A stretch of 64,000 nt of DNA from Hymenobacter glacialis (GCF_001816165.1 NZ_MDZC01000021.1:1-64000), one strand, 5' to 3'; numbered from the stretch's first letter, positions 27,665 to 36,252 are shown. Notes: generated from the letters alone by a model not told the origin. A program made the numbers and translations.

Positions 27665-28144
27665 ATGGAATTCCCGCCCAAACTCAGCGGCCCGCAGGAG
27701 CACATCTACACCACCAACCCCCGCGCTTGGAATCAGACGCTGAAAACCTACGCCCGTGAAAACCGCAAAGCCCCTACACCTGCCGAAAACCTGCTCTGGC
27801 AGCACTTGCGTAGCAAAAGGCAGGGTGTGAAATTTCGCCGCCAGCACGCAATCGAATTTTTTATTGTCGATTTTATGTGTCTTGAGACCAGATTGATTAT
27901 CGAGCTCGACGGCGAAATTCACCTCACCCCCGACCAAGCCGAATACGACACCGGTCGTACCTTCACGCTAACGGAATTAGGTTACCACGAACTGCGTTTC
28001 ACCAACCAGCAAGTGCTAAATAGCTTAGATGAAGTCTTAGCCACAATAGCCCAGTTCCTGAAAGAAAACCACTTAGAACAGCCGTCTGGCTCCCCCTCTC
28101 CGCAGGAGAGAGGGTCGGGGGGTGAGGTGACCCGCCCAACCAAC
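27665..28144 (+). CDS. DUF559 endonuclease-like domain, in frame with recQ without a stop
   Basis: About 145 residues of a DUF559 protein, a PD-(D/E)XK/Vsr-like nuclease fold of uncertain function, beginning at ATG 27665. Family wording is clear: ARENRKAPTPAENLLWQHLR, KFRRQHAIEFFIVDFMC with the acidic D, and RLIIELDGEIH with the E-x-D pair. It then has QAEYDTGRTFTLTELGYHELRFTN. There is no stop codon. The frame continues through a family A repeat at 28089-28128 (coding PSPQERGSGGEVT) into RecQ at 28145. An upstream TTG in the right repeat arm (27611) also codes ERGSGGEV, so the same repeat peptide occurs on both sides of the nuclease. It is either a real DUF559-RecQ fusion or a mobile gene that landed in the recQ leader. 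The DNA is AT-richer than recQ. Confidence 0.8.
28089..28128. repeat. Family A repeat unit translated as the linker between DUF559 and RecQ
   Basis: Single unit reading GCTCCCCCTCTCC-GCA-GGAGAG and then GGGTCGGGGGGTGAGGTGAC. It is in the same orientation as the right arm at 27594-27643, so two direct copies bracket the DUF559 coding region. Its phase contains no stop codon and links the nuclease frame to recQ. Confidence 0.85.
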
Positions 28145-30367
28145 ATGCCCGAACTAGCCACCGCCCCGCCCATCATGCAAGCCGCCCGCCAGGCCCTGAA
28201 ACGGTACTACGGCTACGACAACTTCCGCCCCATGCAGGGCGACATCATCCAGCACATCCTGGCCGGCAAAGACACCGTGGTGCTCATGCCCACCGGCGGC
28301 GGTAAGTCGGTCTGCTTCCAGATTCCAGCCGTGGTATCGGAGGGCACGTGCATCGTGGTCTCGCCGCTCATTGCCCTGATGAAGGACCAGGTGGAAGCGC
28401 TGAAAGCCAACGGCATTGCGGCAGCCTACATCAACAGCAGCGTGGGCCAGAGCGAGGCCAACGACATCGCCCGCGCCGCCACCGGCGGCTACCTCAAGCT
28501 GCTCTACGTATCGCCTGAAAAGCTGCTGAGCGACGGCTTCCTGCAGTTTTTGACGCGGGTAAATATCAGCCTGTTTGCCATTGATGAGGCGCACTGTATT
28601 TCGAGCTGGGGCCACGATTTCCGGCCCGAATACACCCAGCTGGGCCAGCTGCGCACGCACTTTCCCAGCACGCCTATCATCGCCCTCACGGCCACGGCCG
28701 ACCGCCTGACGCAGCGCGACATCAAAACCCAGCTCAACCTGCACGAGCCCCAGGTTTTCCTCTCCAGCTTCGACCGGCCCAACATCAACCTGTTGGTGCG
28801 CCCCGGCCAGGACCGCATCAATTCGGTGCTCGACTACATTGCCCGCCACCCGCAGGACCCCGGCATCATCTACTGCCTCTCGCGCAAAACCTGCGAGACC
28901 GTGTCCCAGAAGCTCATCGCCAAGGGCATCAAGGCCGGGCACTACCACGCCGGCATGACTCCCCTGCAGCGCGGCAAAGCCCAGGAAGCCTTCCTGCAGG
29001 ACGATTTGCAGGTGATTGTGGCCACCATCGCCTTCGGCATGGGCATCGATAAGAGCAATGTGCGCTGGGTGATGCACTATAATTTGCCCAAAAACATCGA
29101 AGGTTATTACCAGGAAATCGGTCGCGCCGGCCGCGATGGGGCCCCCAGCACCGCCATCCTGTTCTACAGCTTCGCCGATGTGATGCAGATGCGCGAGATG
29201 GTGACCAAGGACGTGCCCGCGCGCCAGGCCCAGCTCAATACCGCTAAGCTGGAGCGCATGCAGCAGTTTGCGGAAGCCGCCAGCTGCCGCCGCAAAATCC
29301 TGCTCAACTACTTCTCCGAAACCCTGCCGCAGGACTGCGGCAACTGCGACATCTGCCGCAACCCGCCCACGACATTTGACGGGACGCTAATCGCCCAGAA
29401 AGCCCTGTCGGCCGTGTTCCGCAGCCGTGAGAAAGTCGCTATCAACCTGCTGATTGACATCCTGCGCGGCATGCGCAACCAAGCCGTGCTGCAGGGCGGC
29501 TACGACCAGATAAAAACCTACGGCGCGGGCTCCGATTTGCCCTACCTCGACTGGTACAGCTACGTGCATCAGATGCTGAACGACGGCCTGTTCTACATTG
29601 CCTACGAGGAAGGCTACGCCCTGAAAATCACCGAGCGCGGCCACGAAGTATTGAAAGGCCAGCTCAACCTGCCGCTCAAGAAATTCCAGCCTGCCGAGAA
29701 AGCCGAAAAGCCCACCCGCGCCGGCAAAAAAGCGGCCAACGCCGCCAGTGCCACCTTCGGCACCCCCGAGGCGCAGCTGTTCGACAAGCTGCGCAAGCTC
29801 CGCAAATCCATTGCCGACGAGCAGGGCGTGCCGCCTTATGTGGTGTTCAGCGACGCCACGCTGCAGGAAATGGCCACCGAGCGGCCCGTGAACCGCGTGG
29901 GCATGCTGGGCATTTCGGGCGTGGGCATGAAGAAGTTCGAGACCTACGGCGAGAGCTTCATTCGCCTCATTCTGGAAGATGGTGGCGGGGCCGTGCCCTC
30001 CGATTCGGACAACATGTTCAGCGAGCCGCGCCCCCGCATGGCCGTAGCCGAAAAGCCCGTGAGCGACTCCGAGGATGCCACCATTCAGTTCCACCAGATG
30101 GGTCTTACGCCGGAGGACATTTCCGAGCGCCGCGGCCTGGCCCTGAGCACCGTGAAAACGCACCTCTACAACGCCTACGCCAAGGGCCGCGAACTGCGCA
30201 TCCACGACTTTGCTTCTGACGCGGAGCTGGCCGAAATCTTCACCGCCCGCGCCCAGCTCGGCGGCGACCCCACCCTGCGCGACCTGTTCGACCACCTACG
30301 CGAGAAGTACGACTACTTCCAGCTGCGCATGGCCGCGCTGTACCACAAGCGCCTGCGCGGGCAATAG
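28145..30367 (+). CDS. recQ: ATP-dependent DNA helicase RecQ
   Basis: 3'-5' DNA helicase of recombination and repair. From the ATG at 28145 it has 740 residues. Motif I is MPTGGGKSVCFQIP, motif II IDEAHCISSWGHDFRPEY, and motif VI QEIGRAGRDGAPS. The zinc-binding cysteines lie in CRRKILLNYFSE...CGNCDIC. The winged helix follows, then an HRDC domain (about residues 535-610, LRKSIADEQGVPPYVVFSDATLQEMA). The C-terminal helix-turn-helix tail reads LTPEDISERRGLALSTVKTHL. The same frame is open upstream into the DUF559 region; 28145 is the natural RecQ start because homology to other RecQ proteins begins a few residues later. Whether the cell makes a fused 900-residue protein is open. Confidence 0.95.
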   Translation: MPELATAPPIMQAARQALKRYYGYDNFRPMQGDIIQHILAGKDTVVLMPTGGGKSVCFQIPAVVSEGTCIVVSPLIALMKDQVEALKANGIAAAYINSSVGQSEANDIARAATGGYLKLLYVSPEKLLSDGFLQFLTRVNISLFAIDEAHCISSWGHDFRPEYTQLGQLRTHFPSTPIIALTATADRLTQRDIKTQLNLHEPQVFLSSFDRPNINLLVRPGQDRINSVLDYIARHPQDPGIIYCLSRKTCETVSQKLIAKGIKAGHYHAGMTPLQRGKAQEAFLQDDLQVIVATIAFGMGIDKSNVRWVMHYNLPKNIEGYYQEIGRAGRDGAPSTAILFYSFADVMQMREMVTKDVPARQAQLNTAKLERMQQFAEAASCRRKILLNYFSETLPQDCGNCDICRNPPTTFDGTLIAQKALSAVFRSREKVAINLLIDILRGMRNQAVLQGGYDQIKTYGAGSDLPYLDWYSYVHQMLNDGLFYIAYEEGYALKITERGHEVLKGQLNLPLKKFQPAEKAEKPTRAGKKAANAASATFGTPEAQLFDKLRKLRKSIADEQGVPPYVVFSDATLQEMATERPVNRVGMLGISGVGMKKFETYGESFIRLILEDGGGAVPSDSDNMFSEPRPRMAVAEKPVSDSEDATIQFHQMGLTPEDISERRGLALSTVKTHLYNAYAKGRELRIHDFASDAELAEIFTARAQLGGDPTLRDLFDHLREKYDYFQLRMAALYHKRLRGQ

Positions 30368-30524
30368 CCGTGATTACTGCGTGCCGCAGGGCGTTGCGTC
30401 TGGGCTAATAGCTACCGCTGCATCCCCCAAGTTGGGTGGTTTGAGCGGGTTCGGCGCGCTGTGCCACAGAAAACAATTTTAAATAGCTCGGCGCTAAAGT
30501 GGTGGGCAGAAAATTATTAGCTAA

Positions 30525-30562
30525 GTGAATTAGTAACTTCGCACTTGCGTTGCTAACTTCAC
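30525..30562 (+). promoter_or_regulatory. Candidate operator overlapping the promoter of the XRE/S24 gene
   Basis: Imperfect inverted repeat GTGAATTAGTAAC (30525-30537) / GTTGCTAACTTCAC (30549-30562), with one bulged base and one mismatch. It spans a TAACTTCG -7 box at 30534-30541, about 75 bp before the ATG of the repressor-like gene. The position fits autoregulation by the encoded protein; this is inference. Confidence 0.5.
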
Positions 30563-30612
30563 CAGCCGAATCTGCGTTGAACCAAACGCTATTCCCGGCT
30601 GCTGCCTCCCCG

Positions 30613-31440
30613 ATGATTAATACCAACCTCAAGTTTTGCCGGCGCGAACTGGCCCTCACGCAGGCCCAGATGGCCGACAAGCTCGGCATCAAACGCTCTC
30701 TGGTGGGCGCCTACGAAGAAGGCCGCGCCGAGCCCCGCCTCGCTACCCTCGTCAACATGTCCCGCCTGTTCGGCATCACGCTCGACCAGTTGGTAACCAC
30801 CGACTTTAGCAAGCGCAAGAACGCTAAAGCCATTGGGGCCATGCGCGCCCAGGAGCCCGTGGTCGCCGATACCGACGACGACACCGACCCGCCTACCGCC
30901 CCCGCTGGCGGCAAGCTCCGCGTGCTGGCCATCACCGTAGACAAGGACCAGAACGAAAACATCGAGCTGGTGCCCCAAAAAGCCGCTGCCGGCTACCTCA
31001 ATGGCTACGCCGACCGCGAGTACCTGGAAGTGCTGCCCAAGTTCCGGCTGCCCATGCTCTCCCAAACGGGCACCTACCGGGCCTTCGAAATAGCTGGCGA
31101 CTCCATGCTGCCCATCGCCAGCGGCACCGTTATCGTGGGCCGCTACGTTGAAGATTGGGCTACCGTGAAGGACGGCACGCCGTGCGTGGTGGTGAGCAGC
31201 CGAGACGGCATCGTGTTCAAGCGGGTGTTCAACAAGCTGCGCTCCGGTGCCATGTTTGTGCTGCACTCCGACAATCCCAACTTCTCGCCCTACGACATCA
31301 ACGTGGACGATGTGCTCGAAATCTGGGAAGCCAAAAGTTACATCAGCAGCACCTTCCCCATTGCGGAACTTTCCCTGGAGCGCGTAGCCAGCCTCGTGCT
31401 CGACCTACAGCAGCAGGTAGCGCTGCTCAAAAAAGCCTGA
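30613..31440 (+). CDS. XRE-family regulator with S24 (LexA/CI-like) peptidase domain
   Basis: 275-residue repressor-like protein. The N-terminal helix-turn-helix (residues about 4-60) reads NLKFCRRELALTQAQMADKLGIKRSLVGAYEEGRAEPRLATLVNMSRLFGITLDQLV. An acidic linker (about 75-105) follows. The C-terminal S24 fold has the catalytic serine in FEIAGDSMLPI and the general-base lysine in GIVFKRVF, with the pattern of LexA/CI self-cleaving repressors. The tail LERVASLVLDLQQQVALLKKA is a likely coiled coil. Start 30613 (MINTNLKF) fits the domain. No phage genes surround it, so it is a chromosomal regulator, perhaps stress or SOS related; an obvious Ala-Gly cleavage site was not found. Confidence 0.88.
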   Translation: MINTNLKFCRRELALTQAQMADKLGIKRSLVGAYEEGRAEPRLATLVNMSRLFGITLDQLVTTDFSKRKNAKAIGAMRAQEPVVADTDDDTDPPTAPAGGKLRVLAITVDKDQNENIELVPQKAAAGYLNGYADREYLEVLPKFRLPMLSQTGTYRAFEIAGDSMLPIASGTVIVGRYVEDWATVKDGTPCVVVSSRDGIVFKRVFNKLRSGAMFVLHSDNPNFSPYDINVDDVLEIWEAKSYISSTFPIAELSLERVASLVLDLQQQVALLKKA

Positions 31441-31460
31441 TTGCTAACCTGTAGCCTTCA

Positions 31461-31500
31461 ACAAGCAAGCCCTTTCGTGCAAACGGGAGGGCTTGCTTGT
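31461..31500 (+). terminator. Hairpin downstream of the XRE/S24 gene
   Basis: Exact 13 bp stem ACAAGCAAGCCCT / AGGGCTTGCTTGT around a 14-base loop, 20 bp after the stop. No T-tract follows, so termination efficiency is uncertain. Confidence 0.5.
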
Positions 31501-31638
31501 GGACTGGGTTTCACCAGCCATCTTCATGACGGATTGCTGCCCCAGTACCCGGTCAACCAGGATTGTGAGGCACAATAGTTAACAAAGGAGGGCGCTTGCC
31601 CGTATGCGGTGCACGCCACCTCTTACCGTTTTCGCTCC

Positions 31639-32361
31639 ATGTTCAAGTACATTTCCGCCGCCGACCGCCATCATGCTGCCCCTGCCGCCTGGCTCAGCAG
31701 CTATTTCCTGTTTTCATTCGCCGATTATTTCGACCGTGACAACATGCATTTTGGCCCGCTGCGGGTGTTCAACGACGACAACGTAGCGGCGCAGTCGGGT
31801 TTTCCGCAGCATCCGCACTCGGAAATGGAAATTGTGACGCTGGTTCTGGAAGGTGAAATCACGCACCAGGACACCATGGGCAACAAAACGACCATCAAGG
31901 CCGGGGAAGTGCAGCGCATGACTGCCGGCACCGGCCTGGCCCATTCCGAGTTCAACCGCCAGGACAAGCCGCTGCATTTGTACCAGCTGTGGTTTATCCC
32001 GGGCCAGAAAGGCCTGGCCCCCAGCTACGAACAGAAAGACCTCGGCTTTATGGGTGCCAACAAAAACGAGCTGGTGCCGCTTGTGACGGGCCAAAAAGTG
32101 CTGGAAGATGTGGTGTACATGAATTCCAATAGCACAGTGTACTGGTCTAATCTTGACGAGGGGAATGAGTTGGAATTCAAAACCTTCCCCATCCGCATGA
32201 CCATGATTTACGTTAAGGAAGGCACTATTTTTGTGAATGGCACCGAGCTGGGCCCCAACGACCAGGCCCGCATGACCAACGACGACGTGGTGCACGTACG
32301 CGCCACCAAAGACGCCCAATTCATCCTCATCGACCTGCCCGCCAACGAGGCCAATTACTAG
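31639..32361 (+). CDS. Pirin family protein (quercetinase-like cupin)
   Basis: 240-residue bicupin of the pirin/YhhW type. The first cupin carries the metal-binding wording FGPLRVFNDDNV...GFPQHPHSEMEIVTLVLEGEITHQDTMG, whose HPH and E-H residues are the expected ligands. It is followed by GEVQRMTAGTGLAHSEFN. The second cupin lies around residues 150-240 and lacks the metal ligands, as usual. Some relatives are quercetin dioxygenases; the biological substrate is unknown. Start 31639 (MFKYISAADR) is preferred over a longer upstream frame because family homology begins there. A good terminator follows. Confidence 0.92.
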   Translation: MFKYISAADRHHAAPAAWLSSYFLFSFADYFDRDNMHFGPLRVFNDDNVAAQSGFPQHPHSEMEIVTLVLEGEITHQDTMGNKTTIKAGEVQRMTAGTGLAHSEFNRQDKPLHLYQLWFIPGQKGLAPSYEQKDLGFMGANKNELVPLVTGQKVLEDVVYMNSNSTVYWSNLDEGNELEFKTFPIRMTMIYVKEGTIFVNGTELGPNDQARMTNDDVVHVRATKDAQFILIDLPANEANY

Positions 32362-32386
32362 GACTCATCCACGGAGCTGTTCAACC

Positions 32387-32416
32387 AAAAAAGGCCGGAG
32401 ACTATCCGGCCTTTTT
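32387..32416 (+). terminator. Terminator of the pirin gene
   Basis: AAAAAAGGCCGGA - CTA - TCCGGCCTTTTT hairpin with flanking A and T tracts, 25 bp after the stop. Confidence 0.85.
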
Positions 32417-32475
32417 GTTGTACTAGGGGTGTTATAGAAGTGCAAACCAACTCAATGCTGGTAGATTAACCGGGT

Positions 32476-33381
32476 TTAAAAGTTGTAGGAGAGACCTGCC
32501 GAATAGCCGGTCGACTTGCCAATGTTGCGGCCCGCTACGTAGGTGCTGGCGCCCAGTACCACGCCCACACCCTTGGCCAGGGGACGGTAGAAGCTGGCGC
32601 CCAGCCGGAGGAAATTGACGCGGGTGGAGGGGAAAAAGCCGTTGAAGCCCTCCTGCGAAATGTCGGTGCCGCCGTTCGATTCCTGAAACGAAGCGAAGCC
32701 TTCGATGTAGGTTTTGGGGCCGGCGTAGCCCACTTTGGCTTCGCCTACCAGGGCGTTGGGCACCAGGCCAGTGCGCAGGCTGTAGCCTACCTGGCCCGTG
32801 GCAAACACCCCGGAGCTGGTTTTGAGGTGGGCAACGCCCGAGGCCGTGTACTTGGTGGCCCGGTTGCCAATGGCGATGATGTAGCCATAGCCGGTGTTTG
32901 TCTGGTAGTTGCTCATGGGGGTGCTAAAGCTCACCACGCCCAGTAAGTCGAGGATGCTACCGCCAATTTCGCGGCTGTACGACTTAAACTTGAGCAGGCC
33001 CGTGATGTCCTGCAGGCCCTGCCGCACGTTGGCGTAGCCCGCATCGGGGTAGAGCGCGTTCAGGTCGTTGATGACGGTGCCCCTGGCTTTGCCCTTGGAC
33101 TGAATGTAGGGCAGACTCACAATGGCGTCAATCTTGTCGCTGAGGCCATAGGTAGCGTAAAGGTTAACGGAATTGACGCGCACCTCCTGGAAAATGGGCA
33201 CGCCGTCAATCTTCTCGGGAGCCAGGTATACGGTTTCGTAGCGCTCCGTGGTGCCCGATACTACCACCGAGCCGTGGCCCTTGCCCGACATGAACCCGCT
33301 CACCAGGCTTTGGGCCTGCACCGATGAAGCCGTGCCTGCTAATAAAAATGTACCAAAAAGCAGTGCGGAAAATTTTTGCAT
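32476..33381 (-). CDS. Outer-membrane beta-barrel protein, hypothetical
   Basis: 301 residues with signal peptide MQKFSALLFGTFLLAGTASSVQAQ. The rest alternates hydrophobic and polar residues in short beta strands and ends in aromatic Phe (YSAGLSYNF), as outer-membrane barrels do. It resembles the Bacteroidetes transporter-like barrels that begin with GSVVVSGTTERYETVYLAPEK and include NLYATYGLSDKIDAIVSLPYI. No function is established. It is transcribed divergently from the fasciclin lipoprotein gene, sharing a 211 bp promoter region. Confidence 0.75.
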   Translation of the reverse strand: MQKFSALLFGTFLLAGTASSVQAQSLVSGFMSGKGHGSVVVSGTTERYETVYLAPEKIDGVPIFQEVRVNSVNLYATYGLSDKIDAIVSLPYIQSKGKARGTVINDLNALYPDAGYANVRQGLQDITGLLKFKSYSREIGGSILDLLGVVSFSTPMSNYQTNTGYGYIIAIGNRATKYTASGVAHLKTSSGVFATGQVGYSLRTGLVPNALVGEAKVGYAGPKTYIEGFASFQESNGGTDISQEGFNGFFPSTRVNFLRLGASFYRPLAKGVGVVLGASTYVAGRNIGKSTGYSAGLSYNF

Positions 33382-33592
33382 ATAAGGAAATGGATAAACG
33401 AAAAGTGACAATTGGAGGCATTCGAATCGAATGCGTAACGCACCACCAGCGGGCGTTTTGTGGGGCGATTTACGGTTGAGATTGGCACCCCGGATTTACC
33501 ATGGCGCAATCCAGGGGCATTATAAACACGTTTGTATTCAGGAGTTTGAGGCGAATGGATGAAATGCCTCGACAAACACAACTTTTTACCGG

Positions 33593-34588
33593 ATGAAAAA
33601 ATATTACCAATTATCTGCTGCATTAGCGCTGAGCTTATTTGTATTGGGAGGCTGCGCAAAAAATGAAGATGTTGACGCATCCATTACAAACATTGCGGTC
33701 AGCAATCCCGATTTTCAGACCTTGGAAGACGCTGCTTTGCGTGGTGACGTAGCCGTGCTGCTCGGCAATAAAAACCCGAACGACGCGCAGGGCAACTACA
33801 CGGTATTTGCGCCCACCAACGGGGCGTTTGCACGCCTGGGCCTGAACACGGCCCAGGACCTGACCGCGTTGCAGCAGCCGTTTCTGCGCAACACCTTGTT
33901 GTACCATGTCTTCAGTGGTTCGCTGCCTGGTAGTGGGCTCACGGCCGGTACGTCCTCGCCCTCCGCGTTGGGCCCGCAACGGCGCATCATTCGCCGGGCC
34001 GATGGCACCATGTACGTCAACGGCTCCAAGATTCTGGCTACCGACGTGCGCGCCGCCAACGGCCTCATTCACCCCATCGACAAGGTGCTGCTCGCTACCG
34101 GCGCCGATGTGCTGAATTCGGCCCTGGCCCTGCAAAGCGCCAAGGTATTCGTGAAGCCTGAGCTGACCTTCCTGGTAGAAGCGGTGATATACGCCAACCT
34201 GACGGGCGCCCTCACGGGCTCGCCGGGCAGCGCGCCCCTCACCGTATTTGCGCCCACCGACCAGGCCTTTAAGGACCTGGGCGTGCTGCTGGGCGTACCC
34301 CTCAACCAGCCCAGCGACATTCGCAAGCTGCCCGTGGCCACGGTTACCAAAGTACTGCTCAACCACGTGGTGGGCGGCGCGCAGGGCGGCAAGTTTACTT
34401 CGGAGCTTCCCAATGGGACTACGGTAGCCTCGGCCGGCGGCGACCCTGTGGCCTTTGGGGCTTTCATCAACGGCGTGCTCACCGTGAAAGGTGCCGGCAA
34501 CGGGACGGCCGTGGCCAACATGGTAATTCCCGACGTGCAGTGCACCAACGGCGTGGTGCACGTTATCGACCGCGTGCTGCTGCCCTAA
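33593..34588 (+). CDS. Fasciclin-domain lipoprotein (two FAS1 domains)
   Basis: 331 residues with a lipoprotein signal MKKYYQLSAALALSLFVLGGC. Two FAS1 adhesion domains follow: residues about 35-165, with the motifs YTVFAPTNGAFARLG and the ending GLIHPIDKVLLAT, and about 175-330, with LTVFAPTDQAFKDLG and NGVVHVIDRVLLP. FAS1 modules mediate cell-surface or matrix adhesion. The protein should sit on the cell surface or in the periplasm. The ATG at 33593 gives a standard lipobox distance. It is divergent from the barrel gene at 32476. Confidence 0.92.
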   Translation: MKKYYQLSAALALSLFVLGGCAKNEDVDASITNIAVSNPDFQTLEDAALRGDVAVLLGNKNPNDAQGNYTVFAPTNGAFARLGLNTAQDLTALQQPFLRNTLLYHVFSGSLPGSGLTAGTSSPSALGPQRRIIRRADGTMYVNGSKILATDVRAANGLIHPIDKVLLATGADVLNSALALQSAKVFVKPELTFLVEAVIYANLTGALTGSPGSAPLTVFAPTDQAFKDLGVLLGVPLNQPSDIRKLPVATVTKVLLNHVVGGAQGGKFTSELPNGTTVASAGGDPVAFGAFINGVLTVKGAGNGTAVANMVIPDVQCTNGVVHVIDRVLLP

Positions 34589-34674
34589 CCCTAACTGCCT
34601 GGGCTGCTGGTGTGGTGTAGTAGTTAAACAAAAGCCCGCCCGATAGGTGCGGCGGTTCGTTATTATCAAATATT

Positions 34675-36213
34675 ATGCTGCAGCGTGGCTTTGGTATTCT
34701 GGGGGTGTGGGCTGTGAGTGGCTGGTTGCTGGCCGCCGAGGCCGTGGGGCAAACCGCTCCGGCAAATGGCCCGGAGCTGGCTGGCGTCTGGAAAGGTCCG
34801 TTGGCCATTCCCGGTGGCAGCCTGCCCATTCAGCTTATTATCACGCAGCCGGGGGCTAATAAGCTGCTGGCTACCCTGGACTTGTCGGCCAAGCGCCTCA
34901 ACCGCATCCCGGCTTCGGTCACGTTCAGGGGCGACAGCGTGGTGTTTTTTTCGGCCGCGTCCGATTGTCGGTTTGTGTGCCAGCCCAGCCCCGACGGGCA
35001 GGAGCTGCGCGGTACCTGGGCGCAACCCGGCCTGCGGGTGCCACTGCGGCTGAGCCGGGTGGTGGGCGAGGCTCCGGCCACGCTTGCTGCCAGCGGGCTG
35101 GTCCCGGCCGCCGCCACTTACCACACCGAGCAGGTGAAAATAACCAGCCAGCCGGGTGATGTGCAGCTGGCGGGCATACTCAGTATTCCGGATGGTGCAG
35201 GGCCATTTCCGGCGGTGCTGCTGCTCTCCGACATGGGCCCGCACGACCGCGACTCCCGCGTGGGGAAGTACCGGTTCTTTGGCGATATGGCGCAGAGTCT
35301 GGCACGCCAGGGCATTGCCGTGCTGCGCCTCGACGACCGGGGCGTGGGCCAATCCGGCGGTGATGCCAGCCTGGCTACCTCCGCCGACCTGCTGCGCGAT
35401 GCCCGGGCCGCTCTTACTTACTTGCGGGTGCGCCCCAGCATCGACCCGGCCCGCACGGGCCTGATTGGGCACGGCGAAGGCGGCAACATTGCCTTGCTGG
35501 CCGCTGCGCAGCCCGTGCCACCCAGCTACGTGATAGCCCTGGCCGCATCGGGACTGCCGGGCATGGACCTGCTGGCCAACCAGCCCGAGCCCGAAGCCAG
35601 CCCCGCCGATACCGCTCAGGCCGGAATAATGCGGCGCCAGGCCTGGGCCGAGGTACTCGATAAAGCCGCCAAGCTTCGCACCAGCGGCTCCAACGCGGCG
35701 CAGGTAGAAACCTACATCACCCAGCAGCGCCTCAAGCTCCGGAACGAGGAGCGCAAGCAGCAGGCCGCCACGCTCAAATTCCGGCGTAACATGCTGGAGA
35801 TAGTGCGCCAAACGACCAGCAACGACCAGGCGCAGGCCATTGTGGTGAACATGCTGCGCCAGCGCTACCCCAACCAGGACCCCGCCATTGCCCGCAACCG
35901 CGCCGCCGAGCTCACCACGCCGTGGTCGCGCGACTACCTCCGGTTTGACCCCCAGGCTGCTCTGGCCGGGGTGCAGTGCCCCGTGCTACTCCTCAACGGA
36001 GCCGACGACCCGGAGGTGAACGCCGTAGCCAACCTGAGCGCCCTCGAAAAAGGTTTGAAAACCAACCGGCAGGTAGTGGCCCGCCGCTTGCCCGGTGTCA
36101 ACCACTGGTTTCAAAAGCCAGCGGCGGAAATGCTGGCAAACGCCGACGGCAGCGTAGACCCCGTCATTTCCACCGTCATGCTGGAAGCAGTGCGCGACTG
36201 GGTGCTGCAATAG
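34675..36213 (+). CDS. Secreted alpha/beta hydrolase lacking the nucleophile serine
   Basis: 512 residues. The signal peptide ends around AVGQ (residues about 1-25). The N-terminal domain (about 30-135) is a beta-rich module often seen in front of these hydrolases (GVWKGPLAIPGGSLPIQLIITQ). The alpha/beta-hydrolase fold starts at VQLAGILSIPDGAGPFPAVLLLSDMGPHDRDS and carries the loop GIAVLRLDDRGVGQSGG. The nucleophile elbow, normally GHSEGG, here reads LIGHGEGGN, so residue 267 is Gly; one A-to-G change at base 35473 would do this. The catalytic Asp (NGADDPEV) and His (GVNHWF) are kept. The reading frame is intact. It may be inactive, or have a binding or other role. Confidence 0.85.
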   Translation: MLQRGFGILGVWAVSGWLLAAEAVGQTAPANGPELAGVWKGPLAIPGGSLPIQLIITQPGANKLLATLDLSAKRLNRIPASVTFRGDSVVFFSAASDCRFVCQPSPDGQELRGTWAQPGLRVPLRLSRVVGEAPATLAASGLVPAAATYHTEQVKITSQPGDVQLAGILSIPDGAGPFPAVLLLSDMGPHDRDSRVGKYRFFGDMAQSLARQGIAVLRLDDRGVGQSGGDASLATSADLLRDARAALTYLRVRPSIDPARTGLIGHGEGGNIALLAAAQPVPPSYVIALAASGLPGMDLLANQPEPEASPADTAQAGIMRRQAWAEVLDKAAKLRTSGSNAAQVETYITQQRLKLRNEERKQQAATLKFRRNMLEIVRQTTSNDQAQAIVVNMLRQRYPNQDPAIARNRAAELTTPWSRDYLRFDPQAALAGVQCPVLLLNGADDPEVNAVANLSALEKGLKTNRQVVARRLPGVNHWFQKPAAEMLANADGSVDPVISTVMLEAVRDWVLQ

Positions 36214-36252
36214 AAAGAATATTGCAGGGACTATCGAGCATATTCACACCAC

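Noticed and set aside
27438..28128. CRISPR array or restriction-modification locus around the DUF559 gene
   Set aside because: Repeats are inverted pairs and a single unit, not regular direct repeats with equal spacers. The neighbouring methyltransferase is of the rRNA guanine-N2 type (NPPYGERIG with THUMP), not a DNA methyltransferase.
30613..31440. Phage CI repressor as sign of a prophage
   Set aside because: No integrase, capsid or lysis genes nearby; the neighbours are housekeeping genes, so a chromosomal XRE/S24 regulator is more likely.
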